This document shows positions 11,771-23,416 of a stretch of 64,000 bases of DNA, piece after piece (positions within the stretch are counted from its first letter, which is position 1; each line of letters starts with the position of its first letter). This DNA comes from Lineolata rhizophorae (taxonomy: Eukaryota; Ascomycota; Dothideomycetes; Lineolatales; Lineolataceae): positions 200,318 to 264,317 of the forward strand of contig MU001680.1 in the NCBI GenBank assembly GCA_010093515.1, given 5' to 3'. Both the position numbers and the translations under genes were made by a program. The notes beneath the pieces are model-generated. The model did no database searches, was not told the origin of the DNA, and saw only the letters and a list, made by a program, of their open reading frames with translations.

Positions 11771-12593
11771 TTGGATTAGACAGTTCGAGACGGACCTTTC
11801 CGTTTTGGCGCGTGAGCATACCATCTAAGGCCAACGAGGGCCGTTACGCTTCCTAAATTGGGCGATAGACCCGCTGTGCTATTTTGCGCAAAGAGACAAA
11901 GTGTCACGGCTGATACTAAGGAATGACGGAATGACCGGCGGCTTTGATTTGGAAGTGAAGGCAACAAGAATAGCGGTCATGGATAGGTAGGTAGGTAGAT
12001 TCTTACTCCCATGCCGGCACGCTTCGGCCGAAGGGGGGGGTCATGGAAACTGGGGGCAAGGCAAAGCTAGATTAGAGTGGCGGGGTGGCTGAGTCAATAA
12101 AGCTTGAGGGACCCGGAGAAACCCCGACCAGCCGAACTTACTTAAAGTTGTGGAAACACTTTCCAGATTAGACCTTAATCAACGCATCAGAAGGGTGGCA
12201 AGGTCGTACCTTCTCGCTTGGTCCGCATATTGCATAAGGTAATCATTGAGACTAAATACAGAGTACTGCATGGAATATAGTAATTGACTTTTTAGATTGA
12301 CCATAAAAAAAATTAAGCAGCTGTGTTTGTATCCAGGAGACCTTATCCCAAGATCCGAGACTAAAATGTGCACAAGCACGCAAACCCCGATTACACCCAA
12401 ATCTAGATATCGTTCGAACTTCAGATCTCAGAAGGCTTATTGTCGAGGAAGCGTTTAAGCGGAGAAACAAACCCATTTCCACCGCGGCGAAAACTTGAAG
12501 ATCACTACGGAGTAAGCGTCCCTCAAATCCGGACCAACACATCATTTCCTCCCCACACTTCTGCCACGCACCTCGCAACCACCAAACTCCTCT
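11771..12593. other. Intergenic, no gene seen
   Basis: Roughly 0.8 kb of AT-balanced DNA between the kinase relic and the 3' end of the Cys-rich membrane-protein gene. One TACGGAGTA 9-mer lies at 12506-12514. The segment at 12081-12130 has a short A-box-like string (TGGCTGAGT) but no matching B box, so no tRNA is called. Confidence 0.5.
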
Positions 12594-13905
12594 CTACCCT
12601 TGAACCTCGTACACGTGCTGTCCAGACTGCTGATACGGCTGCTGTTGCTGTTGCTGCGGCTGCGGCGAGCCCGCCCCCGACGCCTGCGTCGCCTCGCCCC
12701 CGATCTCGTACGCACCCTCGTGCGGCGCCTTGGGGTCTAGCGCAAAGCCCTGCGGCTGGTTGATCTGCGCATACGGTGGCGCCGGGCTGCCGGGCGTGGA
12801 CGGGAACCCGCCGCCCGCCGCGCCGCCGTTGCCGAACTTGTTGTCGCCGGCGCCGGCGCCGCCGTAGTAGCTCGTCGTGGCGCCGGGCTGCTGCAGTTGC
12901 TGCGGCGGAGCGGCCGGGTCGAAGTAGCCGCCGGGCTGCTGCGGCAGCGGCGCGTAGCCCGGCTGCCCGTAGTGCTCCATGGACGGGCCTTGCGGCTGCG
13001 GCGCCGGGCCCGGCACCTGCGGCATGTGCGGCCCGGGGCCGGATTGCTGGCCAGCAGCCGCCGTGCGCTGCTTCTTCTTGTGACGGAGGCAGAGCCAGAC
13101 GCCGAGGCAGACGAGGGCGATGGCGCCGATGCCACCGACGACGCCACCAACAATCGCACCCACGGGCGTGTCGTCATCGTCGTCAGGGCTGGGCGGGGGG
13201 GTCGGCGTGCCACAGCTGGAGCTCGAGCTGCACTGCGAGGATGGGTTATCCTCCGAGCGCCAGCCGGTAACGGAGGACTCGGGTGCGACGGGCAGGGAGA
13301 CGCGGCCGGAGCTGGCACCGGAGCTGGAGGCCGAGATGGTGATCCAGGAGTCGATGGGCTCGTCGGAGCAGCCGTAGTCCTGGATCTGCTCGAAGGGGTA
13401 CGTCCACGAGACGCAGAAGGGCGCCGAGCTGGCGGTGCACTTGCGGATGAAGGTGTTGGAGTAGCACGCCGAGCCGCACGACTCCTGCGCGTCCCACGAG
13501 TTGAGGCACTGGTTCGACCAGCCGCAGTCCTGGTAGTCGCCCGCCGTGCAGCAGCCGGCCATGCCAACGCTATTGTCGGGTAGGTATTTCATGCATGTCC
13601 GGGAGACGCCACATGTGAGCGCGAGGCCTAAGCATTGGAGCATTCGTGAGTAATCGGCTCATGGACGAGGCTGGCTACCATTCAACCAACGTACCGTTGT
13701 CTTGCCATCCGCAAGTGTTGTCACCGGCATCGTTTTGTCGTCTCCGAAGCTCAGAAATGTCAATCGCGGGTGCTGGAGTGGGGTTAGGGAAGACGCCCTC
13801 TAGGATTCGATCGACGTGCGTGACTGCCGGGCCCGGGTACGCGATAGCTCGCACGGCCGGGATGAGGCCGCCAAGAGTGAGCGAAGGGACAAGTAATGAA
13901 TGCAT
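12594..13905 (-). CDS. Secreted Cys-rich, single-pass plasma-membrane protein with Pro/Gln/Gly-rich tail
   Basis: Two exons, 13905-13695 and 13627-12594, joined by a 66-nt intron (donor GTACGT, branch CTCAC, acceptor TTAG); the phase fits and gives 414 residues. The N terminus MHSLLVPSLTLGGLIPAVRA looks like a signal peptide. Residues about 62-157 form a Cys-rich ectodomain with the pattern NTCGW...LTCG...TCM...CC...DC..., which resembles extracellular modules of many fungal cell-surface proteins. A Ser-rich, then Asp-rich linker precedes one membrane helix near 226-250 (VGAIVGGVVGGIGAIALVCL), followed by RHKKKQ and a long Pro/Gln/Gly-rich cytosolic tail. This layout recalls wall-stress-sensor-like or Mid2-like proteins. 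I do not recognise the exact family and do not assign a ligand. The alternative donor GTAGCC further downstream does not keep frame. Confidence 0.85.
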
Positions 13906-15287
13906 CTTCGTTTCGGTCTACGCGACCAGCAGGTATTCTCTAGCTAGCCCACGACGCGCGAAACTCTGAACGAGCAACGGGTTGCTAGGACTGAACCAAG
14001 CACGAGTGAATGGTGTTTAGAACAGGATTGAACTAGGAAAAGGAGCAGCGCCTCCGCGGGGCGGGGGCCAAGTTGGTTTTTGACAGCGGCCCGCACGACC
14101 GGTCCTGTCCCACGGCTTACAAGGCAAGCACGCGGTCGCCGTGCTGCCTTGTCCTACCTAGCGCAAGTGCGAAGCCGGAGGCTTGGGGGGCTTGGTGGGC
14201 TTGCAAGAGTTCGTTCTAGACTTCACTGCTAGACGCATCTGGTCTCCCCACAACAAGCCTCGGTAGGGCAGAGCGTGCCTCCTATTGGGCGGAGAGACAC
14301 GCCATGCTCGCGCGGAGGCTCAGCCGCACAAGGGTGGCGTAGGAAGACTGCGATCACCAGCGGTCCAGGCAGAGCTCCCAAGAGCGCCGTCTCGTCCATG
14401 GGCCAGGTTTGCTATGTACCGTGTGCGACGGCTAAGCTTGGCTGTGCTGCAAGACGTGACTAAAATAAGACAGGCTGCAAAAACAAGACCCGAGGTAGGA
14501 TGATTCTTCTGAGAACGGAGAAGTCACCTGCTCCCTTGATACTTTCTCGGCTAAAGCGAAGTATTGGATGCCAGAACAAAAGAGAGATGCCGTGCCTAGG
14601 CCCTTTTTCGTCCCGGGAATCCGAGCGCGGGCTCGAAGGATTCGGACAGAGGGACTTGAAAGATCGCCGGGAAGTTGATCGTGGTGCGAAGCACGGGCTC
14701 GGGCGCTCCGTGCTCGCACGAGCTCGCTAGAGCGGCTAGACCGGCCTCCCTGCGCTAGGGGGGCCGTGGATCCTTGGCATCGTGGCATCCCAAGCCTCCA
14801 AAGGGATGTATAAAGCCGCACTATGAGGTTCTAGTACCGAGCTCGCCCACTAGGGGACGTTGCTTAGCCTTGTTGAGCAGTTGCGATTAAGCGTTATGGG
14901 CGTCGTGGCGTAGCCTGTCCTGACTTCTCTCTGTCTTTTCAGCTTCCCATTCTGGCACAGGCGAGAGCTTCATCTCAGACCAGACCTCTGTTTCAAACAC
15001 CGTGGGATGAAGCTCCGCTATGGTCTCGGGCAATTTATCGTCGTTACTGACTGGTCAGCGGTAGAGGATGTGGCCTCCAGTTCGAGAGTGGCACATCCGT
15101 GGTAGTTCTCGACAAACGTACTTCCAATTAGAGTTAGTACAACTACGTCCACTCAGAACTGAACTCCGCGCTCGAGGAAGAACGGCATCGTGGTCTATCT
15201 CTACGATGGCCTTGTTTCGTTATTCAATTATCTACTACGCCTCAATGCTAGGCTCTCACTGCCGAGACAATTTTGTCATTGTCACCC
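13906..15287. other. Intergenic, no gene seen
   Basis: About 1.4 kb holding the upstream region of the Cys-rich membrane protein and the 3' flank of the thioredoxin-like gene, both on the minus strand. There are GC-rich patches at 14040-14120 and 14260-14440. No protein family or RNA gene was recognised. Confidence 0.5.
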
Positions 15288-16026
15288 TTACAGGTTTCTG
15301 GCCTTGATAAGCTCGAAAAGTCGGGTGAAAGCTTGGGGATCCTGCGCCCCTTCGACCTCGTACTGGTCTTGGAGCGTGAAGTGCGGCACACCAGTGATCA
15401 TGTTCGAATTGGCTTCCGTCACCTCGCTATCGACGTCCTTTCCTCCTTTGCCGCTCTTCAACCAATCCTTGACTTCACTCTCCTCGATCCCGGCCTTGAC
15501 CCCGGCCGAAACGAGAGTCTCCTCGTCCGTAATGTCCTTCTCGTTCTCAAAGTATGCCTCGAACAGCGCCTCGACAATTTTCGTCTGAACGTCCGGCCCC
15601 TTGGTCTTTCCGAGTTGGACCAGCCGGTGGGCATTGCGCGTGTTTCCGGTCCTGCCGCCGAACTTGAAGTTGATTCCTTCGGCCTCGCCAATTGCGGACA
15701 GTCGTGCGAACATCATCCTGGTGCGCTCTGGGCCGAATTTGTTGTCGTACATCTCCTTCTTATCAATTCCCGTTATGGGTGCATCCGGGTTGAGGTAAAA
15801 CGGGTACCACGTCGTCGTGAAGGTATCATTCGAATCTGGGTGTGCTTCCCTGAAGAGCTCAATTCCCTTCTCGAGACGCTTCTTGCCGACATAACACCCT
15901 ACATTAATTCGTTAGAAGTCCTTCATCCAGGGACAACGAATCTAGACGGTAGGTCACCACAAAGATAGGTATATACTGACAGGGGCAGACAACGTCCGAC
16001 ACAATCCTAATGTCGAATTTTGTCAT
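15288..16026 (-). CDS. DsbA/FrnE-type thioredoxin-fold oxidoreductase (CPWC)
   Basis: Two exons, 16026-15981 and 15898-15288, split by an 82-nt intron (donor GTCAGT, acceptor ATGTAG); the junction rebuilds the Trp of the active site. The 218-residue product starts MTKFDIRIVSDVVCPWCYVG, so the catalytic CPWC sits at residues 15-18 right after the first beta strand, as in FrnE-like members of the DSBA family. Further family segments are GKKRLEKGIEL, WYPFYLNPDAP, MYDNKFGPER and, before the C terminus, TGVPHFTLQDQYEVEGAQD, which includes the cis-Pro loop (GVPHF). No signal peptide is visible, so a cytosolic thiol-redox or glutathione-conjugating role is inferred. Length and motif order match the family well. 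The gene stands alone, with no redox neighbours. Confidence 0.93.
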
Positions 16027-17003
16027 GGCGCGAAGACTTTGTCGGAATGCCAGCTTGTAATAAGTTTTGGGGGGTATCTAAAACAGAGGTAGAGTGGAGC
16101 TTTCAGATTTGAAGGCGATTTAAGCTTTTACTGTAGAATTCCATAGGTGTGTAACGCTTCCGGCGTCTATCATAGCTTGATTAAAAATCAGAAATTCACG
16201 CTTGTCCTAGCGGATCGGACAAGGCCGTAGTGTGGTTAGCGGGCTAAAATATTACCTCCCTATATATCCGGCAACAAACTTAATTTGGGCAAAATAAAAT
16301 TTTGTGGACATGCGTAAGAAAAGTCACCACTACTAATATGCAACAAAAGCAAAAGAAAACGGAAGAGCCTTGGATTTGTGTGCTTTGAACTGCAAATCGC
16401 AGTACTCGGTAAGGCGGTAGCCGGCCCCCAAGAACGTTTGTCCGACCGCGGTCAAAAAATGCCAGCGTACGCACACACCAATCTTGACCTCACCAAATTC
16501 CATGTCCGTTATATAATCACTGTATCTGATGAAGCGCACGCTATAGAGTTCGAAAACATGATTCGCACAGTTTAATCAGAAGTCCACCTCAGGTTTAAGC
16601 GGCCTTCCCCTAGGGGTATGGTCGCCTGACTAAGCGCCGCCTTTGACGTCGCCATAAGAACCTCCTCGCTTCACTCCCTTTCTTCTATCTTCAATCCCTC
16701 CTGGCGCGTTTCCGCGCTTTGCGTGACACCACTTAAAACTTTGCTGGGGCCTCTCCCCTTCCGATTTCTCTTCGCGCCACGTCTCCCTCTGGCTCTTGCC
16801 TTCGTGCATCTGACCTTCCAATTATCGGCCGCGCCCTCTTCATGGTCATAACCCCGATCTGAAACCTTTCTATTCAAGCATTACCACTAATTCGACCAAC
16901 GCCTTGTTTAGACTACATGTGTTAGGACCGGCAGGCTATCATTATACGTGATCATGAGGCCGGCACCATTACCAAAGCCATCAAGCCGTGCACGCTGCTA
17001 GGC
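16027..17003. other. AT-rich intergenic, no gene seen
   Basis: About 1 kb of partly AT-rich DNA upstream of the thioredoxin-like gene (TA-rich runs at 16080-16360). A polypyrimidine-rich stretch at 16650-16810 gives spurious open frames on the minus strand. No gene was recognised. Confidence 0.45.
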
Positions 17004-17643
17004 CAACGGGGGGTAGATACGGCTTAAAAATGGCCGCGAGAGCGTGTGTACAACGAAGCTGCTATACTGCGGTTCATCAAAGACAAGATTACCATCCCGG
17101 TTCCGGCGGTTATCGATGTTGGCGAAGGGCCAATTAGCTTCTTCGTAACAACCGAGCTCATCGACGGCGTCCCGCTCGCCGAAATCGGGGATAAGTGCCA
17201 GATGCCGTCGTTGCTCGGTAACCAACCAGCCCACTTCCCGGTATGCAAGGCACTGGCGACCGCAACTACGAAGGCTTTCGTCGAGGAGGTGGTTCTCCTC
17301 CAGCTTAGAGAGATAAAGTCATACGATTGGGTTTAACGGAGTTGTTATCCCACCGTCTTGGGTAACCGAGATTGACAGGAGGGGGGTCTGGAAGACGAAG
17401 ACATCTGCTATACTGGAGTTTGTTTTCTGTCATAGCGACCTAAGGCCTTTTAACATTATGAGTGACTCGCTTAACTAGAAGGTAAAGGCAGTGTTTGATC
17501 CAGAAAATGGTGGTTCCCCCCGCCCCCCACCCCGGTCTTTCTTGAGAAGTGGGCCGTTGACACAAGGATATTTCGATATATACGAAGCCATGTACGAAGA
17601 TCCGACTAACCTTGCGAAACTCGTCAAGGCTCTCAGGCCGTAG
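17004..17643 (+). pseudogene. Broken aminoglycoside-phosphotransferase-family (APH-like) gene
   Basis: The first stretch, to 17336, reads RVYNEAAILRFIKDK, then IPVPAVIDVGEGP and FFVTTELIDGV, the N-lobe pattern of fungal APH/choline-kinase-like phosphotransferases. A stop then ends the frame. Further on, another frame gives FCHSDLRPFNIM near 17429-17461, equivalent to the catalytic HGDLxxxN loop but with Ser for Gly, then KAVFDPENGG, the equivalent of the IDWE metal-binding segment with Trp lost. The tail YFDIYEAMYEDPTNLAKLV ends at 17643. At least two stops and one or two frame changes separate these parts. A TAG at about 17476 lies where a Trp codon could have been, compatible with a G-to-A change. 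I call it a relic of a host accessory gene; its former substrate is unknown. Confidence 0.78.
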
Positions 17644-19947
17644 AGAATGGGTTTGAAGTGAGCAGCGGATTTAGAATCCGGGTCAGCAAATGTCTGTCTA
17701 TTCGCAATCCATCATTTATGGCCTTGTGCCATATGTGACAGAACATAAAACGAAGACCCGATGCATCATCTTGTTGAAAAAGCGCATCGTCCTCCGACCT
17801 AGACCCATGTCATCCCATTTACAAGCGAGTGACGAGAGTAAAACCGCAACATTGCTGCTCTCCTCGCTGTCCCCAAAATCCGCCGATATCGTGAACTTCT
17901 CCCAACGTCAAAACATGCTGCGCGACTGACGTCCGTCAAGAGCACAAGACCGGCTTGACTGACGGACGGCGAGCCGCCCTAGGACGATGCTGAGTGTATA
18001 GTCACTAGAAGGTTGTGCCGCACCCGTTGCGCCTGTATTGTGAGGCGTTTGCCACGGTCAAGCCGCGGCTGGCGCACTTCGTCTGATGTCATTTGCAGGT
18101 GGACAGGGCGGAGGTATCTTGCCAAAGTTCTCCGCAGGCATAGTTGTATTGCGAAGCGTTGGTAATCTCCGCCTCGCAGTGCTTGCAGCAAGACATTGCT
18201 AAGTTTGATAGCGACTGTTTCGTTGGGGATTGGACTGGGTAGGCTGGCTTTGCTGAAGAAAGTATTATGGACGGATCGGGATCTTTGAATAGCAAATCCG
18301 TTATTGCATGTGCAGGTGGGGGAAGCGGATCGGATCCTTGTACTCGGGAGCTAACTACGAGCTATCAGCGGCCGCTCTCCTTGTTCACCTCTCTGACCGT
18401 CGTCTATGTCTACGCGCCCTCGTCTGTCACCCTCCCTGACGACTCAAACTACCTATAGTAGTGTGCTATGTTGCAAATGAAGATTGTATGGCCTAGAATG
18501 TGGATTAACTGTCGTGCCTAGGTCTAGTAGCATGCCGCTGAATGCAATCTGTGGGTGGTTTCCACGACCGCCTTCGCTTCCGGAAACGACTATCTCTGCA
18601 ACAACGACGAAGATGTCTATGATGCGGCCGCTTTCCTCTAGTCGGTGTCATTCGAGGTTTCGATACATGATACACTCTCTGTTCGTCCACATGCATGAGG
18701 ACATAGTAAGGTTGCTGTTGCCTAACTTAGACATGGATGAGTAGAGCAGAACAACTTAAACTGGTTTGCAAGGCTCCGCAATGCATCCTAGATTAGGATT
18801 CGTCCTAATATTTGAGAATTTCTGCATGCAACTATTTGCGTCCAAATAACCCCCCCATTCCAACCAAGCTGGTTTGAATGACTCAACGGGTCATTGGCTA
18901 AGTGTCGTTGCGTTATTGCTAATACTATCCCAATTCAGTGGTATACCTCTTTCACTGCATTATCGCAGCGGCTCTCATGCTTATAAGAGAGAGTCCCTCT
19001 TGCATTGAGTCTTCATTCTAGGTAGTATCACAAAACCCTAAGTAGTTCTAGATGAAAAAATATGTGCCATTCCGTCAATCCAGTTTTGTCTATTCCTTTC
19101 GTAAAAGAGTAACCAACCGAGCCTATTCCCTCTGTCCTAATCCAATTTTCTTATGAACGAAACGTCACTGCGAGATGCTCCTCCTGATCCAAATGTGGCA
19201 GTGAGTTCCACAGAACGGAACACGGAGTGCCCGGCGTGCAAGGGCGAACGGCCAGAATTGATGGCGGTAAGGTTGTCTAAATATGTCGTCCGAAGAAATG
19301 GGTCTAATTTGCATAGTCCTACAGCAATTAACTGTCTGGAAAGGCGGTTACCATTGAACTTGGTTGGGGCCATGCTACTAGAATAATGATAGTAATGATG
19401 CGAGCAAAAGGAGCAAGCATTGGTCGGTTGTCGGCATTGGTTTATTTGGGCGTCTGTTGATTCGGTCTGAAGCGACTTGAGGTCGGCGACAACTTCATCC
19501 GCAGAGCTATAAGTGCCATACCAGCATTTTTTTTTAATGATTTCGGGAACCGGAAAAGCGAGTCATAGCGGATGCCTGAGCCACTCAACTGACGGACTTG
19601 GGTGTCATGCGAATCACCGACGCACCGCTTTTCGCCCTACTGTGGTAATGAGGCTTATCTGCTGCGCCGCGATAGGCTGAGCCGAAGGAGCCGGGCAACA
19701 AATCGCTTAGTAAAGCAGTAAAATGAACTAACCAAAGAGGGTGCCAAGGCTCAGTCAAGATTGGTGTGCGAACACCAAGGCAACCAACACTCAGGTGACC
19801 CATCGCGGAACCGTGCCCTTGTCTGTGCACCGCACATGACGTATAGAACGCGTCTACGGAGCACACTCTGGAACTCTGCTAGCCTTTTGCAGGGCACTCA
19901 CTCATTGCAGCCCTCGGATTCTTGGAGGTTCGGAATTCGTTGGCAAG
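17644..19947. other. AT-richer gene-poor region
   Basis: About 2.3 kb with AT-rich parts (18770-19130 especially). Several short frames exist, including a Cys-rich 35-codon minus-strand stretch near 18195-18089 (MSCCKHCEAEI) and a 78-codon minus-strand frame at 19373-19137. None has splice context, a signal peptide or family resemblance good enough to call a gene. No RNA gene or repeat was recognised. Confidence 0.45.
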
Positions 19948-20860
19948 ATGAGGGTGCCTCTGCATCTGCTCTGGCTATTTCCGCTCGTTGCCGCAGTGAT
20001 TTGGTTTGCGACGCTCTTGACGTTGTTGATCCGATGGCTGGTTCGCGGGATGCCCAAATATCCCGATCAGAGCAATCCGCTCGTGGCGTGCGTATCACCG
20101 ACTACGCGTAGCAGATGGTTTATAGACTATGGGCGGCTGAAAGTAATACTTGCAGATTTATATCCGACATCGCGGCGTTTGAAATGAAGCCGGTGTTTCT
20201 AGTAGGGGGCAGCATCACGGCCGTCGCTTTCGTAGGCACCGTGTGCTCTGTTCACTATGCCAGATACCACCACTCAATGTACGGCATATATGACGTGCGC
20301 TGGAAGCTCTGGCTCTCGATCCTGAGCGTCATCGCGGGCATCGTGGCCAGTTCCGGGCTCGTTCTCCTCGGCATCATGGACACGTTCCGTCACCACGAAG
20401 AGCACAATATTCTGCTAAAAATTTGCTTTGGCGGTCTCAGTGTCTGCGCAATCTGCACTTCAATCGTGTACTGGGACCAAACCAAGAAGCCGTCTCCATT
20501 CCGCAGATTGAGGTTATAGTAAGCTATGTTACTACCGTAATTTCTTCTGATGATTATACTGACAAGAGGATCAGCTGCATCGCAAGCACCGCCGTAGTCG
20601 CCCTTGAGGTATGCCTGGCCATACCATTTATGTTTTTCATGTACACAGGATGGTATCGCTTTGCCGGAGTTCTGGAATGGGTAATATGTTTCACTGGGGT
20701 GTTCTACATCTTGGCCTTCGTCGGATTTGTCGCGTAAGTACTCTATAATTCCATGTCCTCATCTTTTGCTAATTAAAATAGTGTCCCGAAGGAGGCTCTG
20801 TTTGAGCAAGAGCGGCAACAGCTTCTCCAAGAGGATTCAAGAGAAAGCTTGGACGCATAG
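19948..20860 (+). CDS. Frag1/DRAM/Sfk1-family six-helix membrane protein
   Basis: Four exons: 19948-20087, 20156-20518, 20575-20733 and 20782-20860. Donors are GTGCGT, GTAAGC and GTAAGT; acceptors are TTGCAG, ATCAG and ATAG. All phases agree and give 246 residues. About six hydrophobic helices are visible: LHLLWLFPLVAAVIWFATLL near the N terminus, then one after FEMKPVF, then LWLSILSVIAGIVASSGLVL, ILLKICFGGLSVCAIC, IASTAVVALEVCLAIPFMFF and EWVICFTGVFYILAFVGFVA. The tail is short and Glu/Gln-rich (KEALFEQERQQLL). The segment DIAAFEMKPVF matches the family's loop before helix 2. Relatives include yeast Sfk1, linked to phosphoinositide and lipid asymmetry at the plasma membrane, and animal DRAM, linked to autophagy. 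The function here is inferred only from the fold. Confidence 0.88.
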
Positions 20861-21052
20861 CGTAGGAGTTTTGTTTCCAGAGGCGAATAGATTGCATAAG
20901 GACCTTATGGAGCGCACAGGTGCAAATGTGCACTATCACTATTGGCCGCGCAACAATATAGGTAATACATTAGCATCAAATTCCAACTGTTTGCAATTTA
21001 ACGAACTAATAAACTCTTGAAATATTGCTCAAAGGGACGGAGGATTGTAAAA

Positions 21053-21062
21053 ATCACGTGAT
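21053..21062. promoter_or_regulatory. CACGTG E-box palindrome upstream of TLS1-like gene
   Basis: Perfect 10-nt palindrome ATCACGTGAT, about 115 nt before the likely start codon at 21177. TCACGTGA-type sites are bound by Cbf1-like bHLH factors in yeasts and filamentous fungi. That is established for the motif; use at this promoter is inference from position alone. Confidence 0.4.
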
Positions 21063-21176
21063 CGTTAATTAAAGCTAGCATCGTCGCTGATGGCAAAGCG
21101 TACCCGCATACCTACCCTAACGCCCTTCGACAACAGTCCTCACGACACCTTCCACCCTATCATTACCGCAACCAAT

Positions 21177-22480
21177 ATGGTCGAGATCGATGAACCCACC
21201 AGGGGCTCTCTATTTCGCGCCTCCAAACGCCGCAAAGTCTTTCGCAAACGCCAACGAGACGATGAAGACGACGAGACTGTCGCCCCCGAGACCGCGCTTT
21301 CGCCATCCGCGCCCTCGACCGTCCCGCCCGTAGCTGGGCCTTCCACCGGCGACCGGCGCTCGCGTTCTGCCTCCGCCGAGCCTACATCGTCCACGGCCGC
21401 CGCGGGCGCCGCGGGCGATGCGACCGAGGAGTCCGCGCTGTCCGTGGCGGAGATCCTGCGCCGACGCAAGCTCGCCCGCACGCGCAAGGCGGGCATAGAG
21501 TTCTCTGCCGAGGGACACTGGCAGCACCGCGACGGACACGGCAGCGGGCAGGCGGTCCACGCGGACGCCGCTGCGGCGGCGCAGGCGGCGCAGGCGGAGG
21601 AGCGGCGCGCGCTCGAGATCGCAGAGGCGCGGTTCGCGCCGCAGACTGGGCTAGTATCGTCGGATGCGTCCAACAAGCACATGTGAGTGGAGCGCTCGAG
21701 AGGCTACAGGGTGGAGAGATGAAGGTGCCCTGAAGTGTATACTAACGGCGAAAGGATGGCGTACATAGACTCTAAGATGGCCGATCTGCGGGCTCCCCGC
21801 GAGGGTGTAGCCACTGCCGCTGCTGCGTCCACCGCCGCTGACGCCTTGTCTTCGTCGCAGCAAGCCGGTCACGATGCGGATGATGCGGCGCGACCACTCA
21901 GGCCCGACGATGTCGGTCTTCAGCGGCAGCCCGCGGGGCTGGGCAAGCTTCACGAGGTGGATCTGGGCCCGGACTCGACACTGCGGAACATTGCGCGCAC
22001 GGCGCAGGCCACACGGAAGCTACAGAGCGGGGAGGCCGCGGAGCCGGAGCCCAAACTAGGTCCGGACGGCAAGCCGTGGCGCAACCGCAAGCGGAGGACC
22101 AGCGAGGATATCAGGAGGGACAAGTTGGTTGAAGAGGTGCTCAAGGAGACGAGGCGTAAGTACAATCCTCTTGCACGTGATTTGTCACAGTCATTTCATT
22201 GTTGCGCGTCTACTAATTCACTTCTGCAGTTGATATCTACGACGAGCCGGAAGCTCCGCTAGACACCAACGACGACCAAGCGGCCGACGACCGCATTGCT
22301 GAGAAGTTCCGCCGAGATTTCTTGGACGCGCTGAGCACGCGTGCTAATAGGAGGCATGCGGCGCCGAAGAAGAAGAAGGACAACAACGCGGAACAGCGTC
22401 CTAAAGGCCCTAAGATGGGCGGCAGTAGGAGTGCGAGAGCGGCGATGCGTGCGAAGGAGTTGGAGGCTAAGAAGAAGTGA
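21177..22480 (+). CDS. TLS1 / C9orf78 (Hep59)-family spliceosome-associated protein
   Basis: Three exons: 21177-21682, 21755-22155 and 22230-22480. Donors are GTGAGT and GTAAGT; acceptors are GAAAG and CTGCAG. Phases agree and give 385 residues. The start at 21177 (MVEIDEPTRGSLFRASKRRK) is preferred because the KRRKVFRKR motif typical of the family N terminus follows at once; an ATG 29 codons upstream at 21090 is also in frame. Family hallmarks are RFAPQTG, then NKHMMAYIDSKMADLR rebuilt exactly across intron 1, then KPWRNRKRRTSEDIRRDKLV and IYDEP. The C terminus is Lys/Arg-rich. Human C9orf78 is a late spliceosome component, and fission yeast Tls1 affects splicing and heterochromatin; a nuclear splicing role is inferred. 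It starts only 316 nt after the Frag1-family gene on the same strand. Confidence 0.92.
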
Positions 22481-23416
22481 TGTCTCGGAATTGAACGATG
22501 AGGTTGTGTGGAAGATTGGATGCCTTGTGCTAACTGAGGCTAGAGTACGAGTCCGTAGCATTCAATGTTCTCTCATAGTAGCAGCACTTTGCCTGGTGTA
22601 AACGCACGTGAACTTCCTTGAAGTCAGGTGAAACTTACTCCGCAGTCCAGCAAACCCCGGATGCCCCACTCCGTCGCTTCCGGCTTTCCGATTGGGGTTG
22701 TTGCAATACGTCATATCCTGGCGCATGGCCTGACGGATTGCCGCTTATTCCGGCCCGGCTACGCCACGGAGGTTCGCCAGACGCTCCACGGACTACACCA
22801 AGAAACCCCGCTCAAAAGGGTTCACGATAATTGTTTTGTTTCTTCAATCCATTTCTTTTGCCAGGTGTTTTTGCGAGTTTTGGTTCGGCAGCGAGAAGAG
22901 TCCGAGTATGGACAGCGGCGAGTTTCGCGCAGAAAGACGGAAGATCGCACGATCAGCATCAGCGTTGCAAACGGCCCCCGGTCGCCAAGGAAAACAGCCG
23001 TCTTGGCCTGCTTTTAAGCGCTTCCTTTGCACGCTTATCCCCCGGCCTCGGGGCCTATCCGACCAATGCGACCCCAGCTCCGTTTCGCAAGAGGCGCCTC
23101 CACACTGCGCCGCCGGGCTTGGCCGCCTGGGCATGACGTTAGCCGGCTCCGGCGTGTGGAGAGACCCTCGCGTGTGTCCGCCTCACTAAACATTGATATG
23201 TGGGCCAAGGTCAAGGCAGGTCTTCGCTCTTCTTGACCCCGACTCTTGACTGCCTTCGTCGTTTCTCGTCCACAACGCTTGGTCGAGCTTGGTATCGCTC
23301 AGCACTGCTGTCTGTGTTGAGCGGATTTCGCCGTCGTCTGGAGTGCTAGCCGTCACCCACCGAAAAGAGTCCCAGAAGTCAGCAAACGGACAGACCATCA
23401 ATTTCTGACCCACACC
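22481..23416. other. Intergenic / promoter of small membrane-protein gene
   Basis: About 0.9 kb between two plus-strand genes. GC-rich frames at 22620-23240 overlap in all three forward phases and look non-coding. The last ~190 nt, pyrimidine-rich, probably form the 5' UTR of the next gene. No other feature was seen. Confidence 0.5.

Noticed and set aside
12081-12130. Possible tRNA (A-box-like TGGCTGAGT)
   Set aside because: No B box of the GGTTCGANTCC type and no acceptor stem could be formed.
12737-13567. Arg/Ala/Pro-rich minus-strand frame inside the Cys-rich membrane-protein gene
   Set aside because: Shadow of the real exon 2, in another phase. Low-complexity Arg/Ala/Pro content.
18089-18195. 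Small Cys-rich minus-strand peptide, effector-like
   Set aside because: Only 35 codons, with no signal peptide or splice context; the evidence is too thin.
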